Below, in pieces: positions 13,158 through 13,182 of a stretch of 13,182 nt of DNA; position 1 is the first letter of the stretch, and each line of letters begins with the position of its first letter. The notes under the pieces are model-generated. The model had not been told where the DNA came from. It saw only the letters and a list, made by a program, of their open reading frames with translations, and ran no database searches. The DNA is taken from positions 65,395 to 78,576 of the forward strand of contig DEWH01000026.1 of NCBI GenBank assembly GCA_002363155.1. The letters run 5' to 3'. A program made the translations under genes and the position numbers. This DNA is from Ruminococcaceae bacterium UBA3215 (lineage in GTDB: Bacteria; Bacillota; Clostridia; Oscillospirales; Ruminococcaceae).

Positions 13158-13182
13158 GACGGGGCGCCGCCCCGGACCCCGC
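13158..13182 (+). repeat. Start of a second copy of the intergenic palindromic repeat (cut by edge)
   Basis: The hairpin CGGGGC-GCC-GCCCCG (13160-13174) followed by GACCCCGC matches, with a few changes, the minus-strand reading of 3313-3329 and its ACCCGC flank. The larger CCAGCCCCC stem expected next would lie beyond the window. Confidence 0.6.

Overview
The window looks like chromosome of a Gram-positive anaerobe of the class Clostridia, probably Oscillospiraceae/Ruminococcus-like. This rests on AAGGAGG-type ribosome sites, TTGACA/TATAAT promoters with 17-base spacers, the gene set (RqcH, TrmK, Nif3/YqfO-type, a DUF1858 redox disulfide protein, an EF-G-like GTPase, a DUF2975/Xre pair) and palindromic intergenic repeats. 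The genus is inference. No rRNA, tRNA, IS element, phage gene or CRISPR array was seen.

Left block, minus strand (4995 down to 1): a strong promoter at 4967-4995 carries an inverted repeat over its predicted start site. It drives a tight operon of a 65-aa DUF1858 protein, trmK (0-nt junction, GTG start), a nif3-family gene (ATGA overlap) and, after a gap holding a palindromic repeat, rqcH (TTG start). After a further 195 bases with a ladder of hairpins and a 31-bp tandem repeat comes valS, cut by the left edge. The theme is translation: tRNA charging, tRNA modification and ribosome rescue.

Centre, plus strand: back to back with that promoter, a second strong promoter (5077-5105) with its own inverted repeat drives a four-helix DUF2975 membrane protein and a small Xre-type regulator, probably self-regulated. 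After a terminator and an 18-bp perfect palindrome, a promoter at 6076-6104 reads an EF-G-like GTPase through a 111-nt leader containing dispersed-repeat sequence.

Right of the GTPase, 8354-8500 has a near-consensus promoter and a strong intrinsic terminator about 110 bases apart with no convincing gene between them: a candidate small RNA. A separate extended -10 promoter (8564-8592) serves a 193-aa von Willebrand A-like protein that has lost its metal-site residues. It is followed by a terminator hairpin.

The last block (9334-13102) is a three-gene unit: a membrane GGDEF-EAL protein with a dead GGDEF site and an intact EAL site (c-di-GMP phosphodiesterase), an unrecognised 203-aa cytoplasmic protein, and a lipoprotein polysaccharide deacetylase. 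Spacing is 25 and 0 nt, suggesting c-di-GMP signalling coupled to an envelope enzyme. The right edge enters another copy of the palindromic repeat seen at 3282-3327.

Best candidates for something undescribed: the small RNA at 8389-8500, the metal-site-less VWA protein beside it, the unknown protein between phosphodiesterase and deacetylase, and the hairpin ladder ahead of valS.
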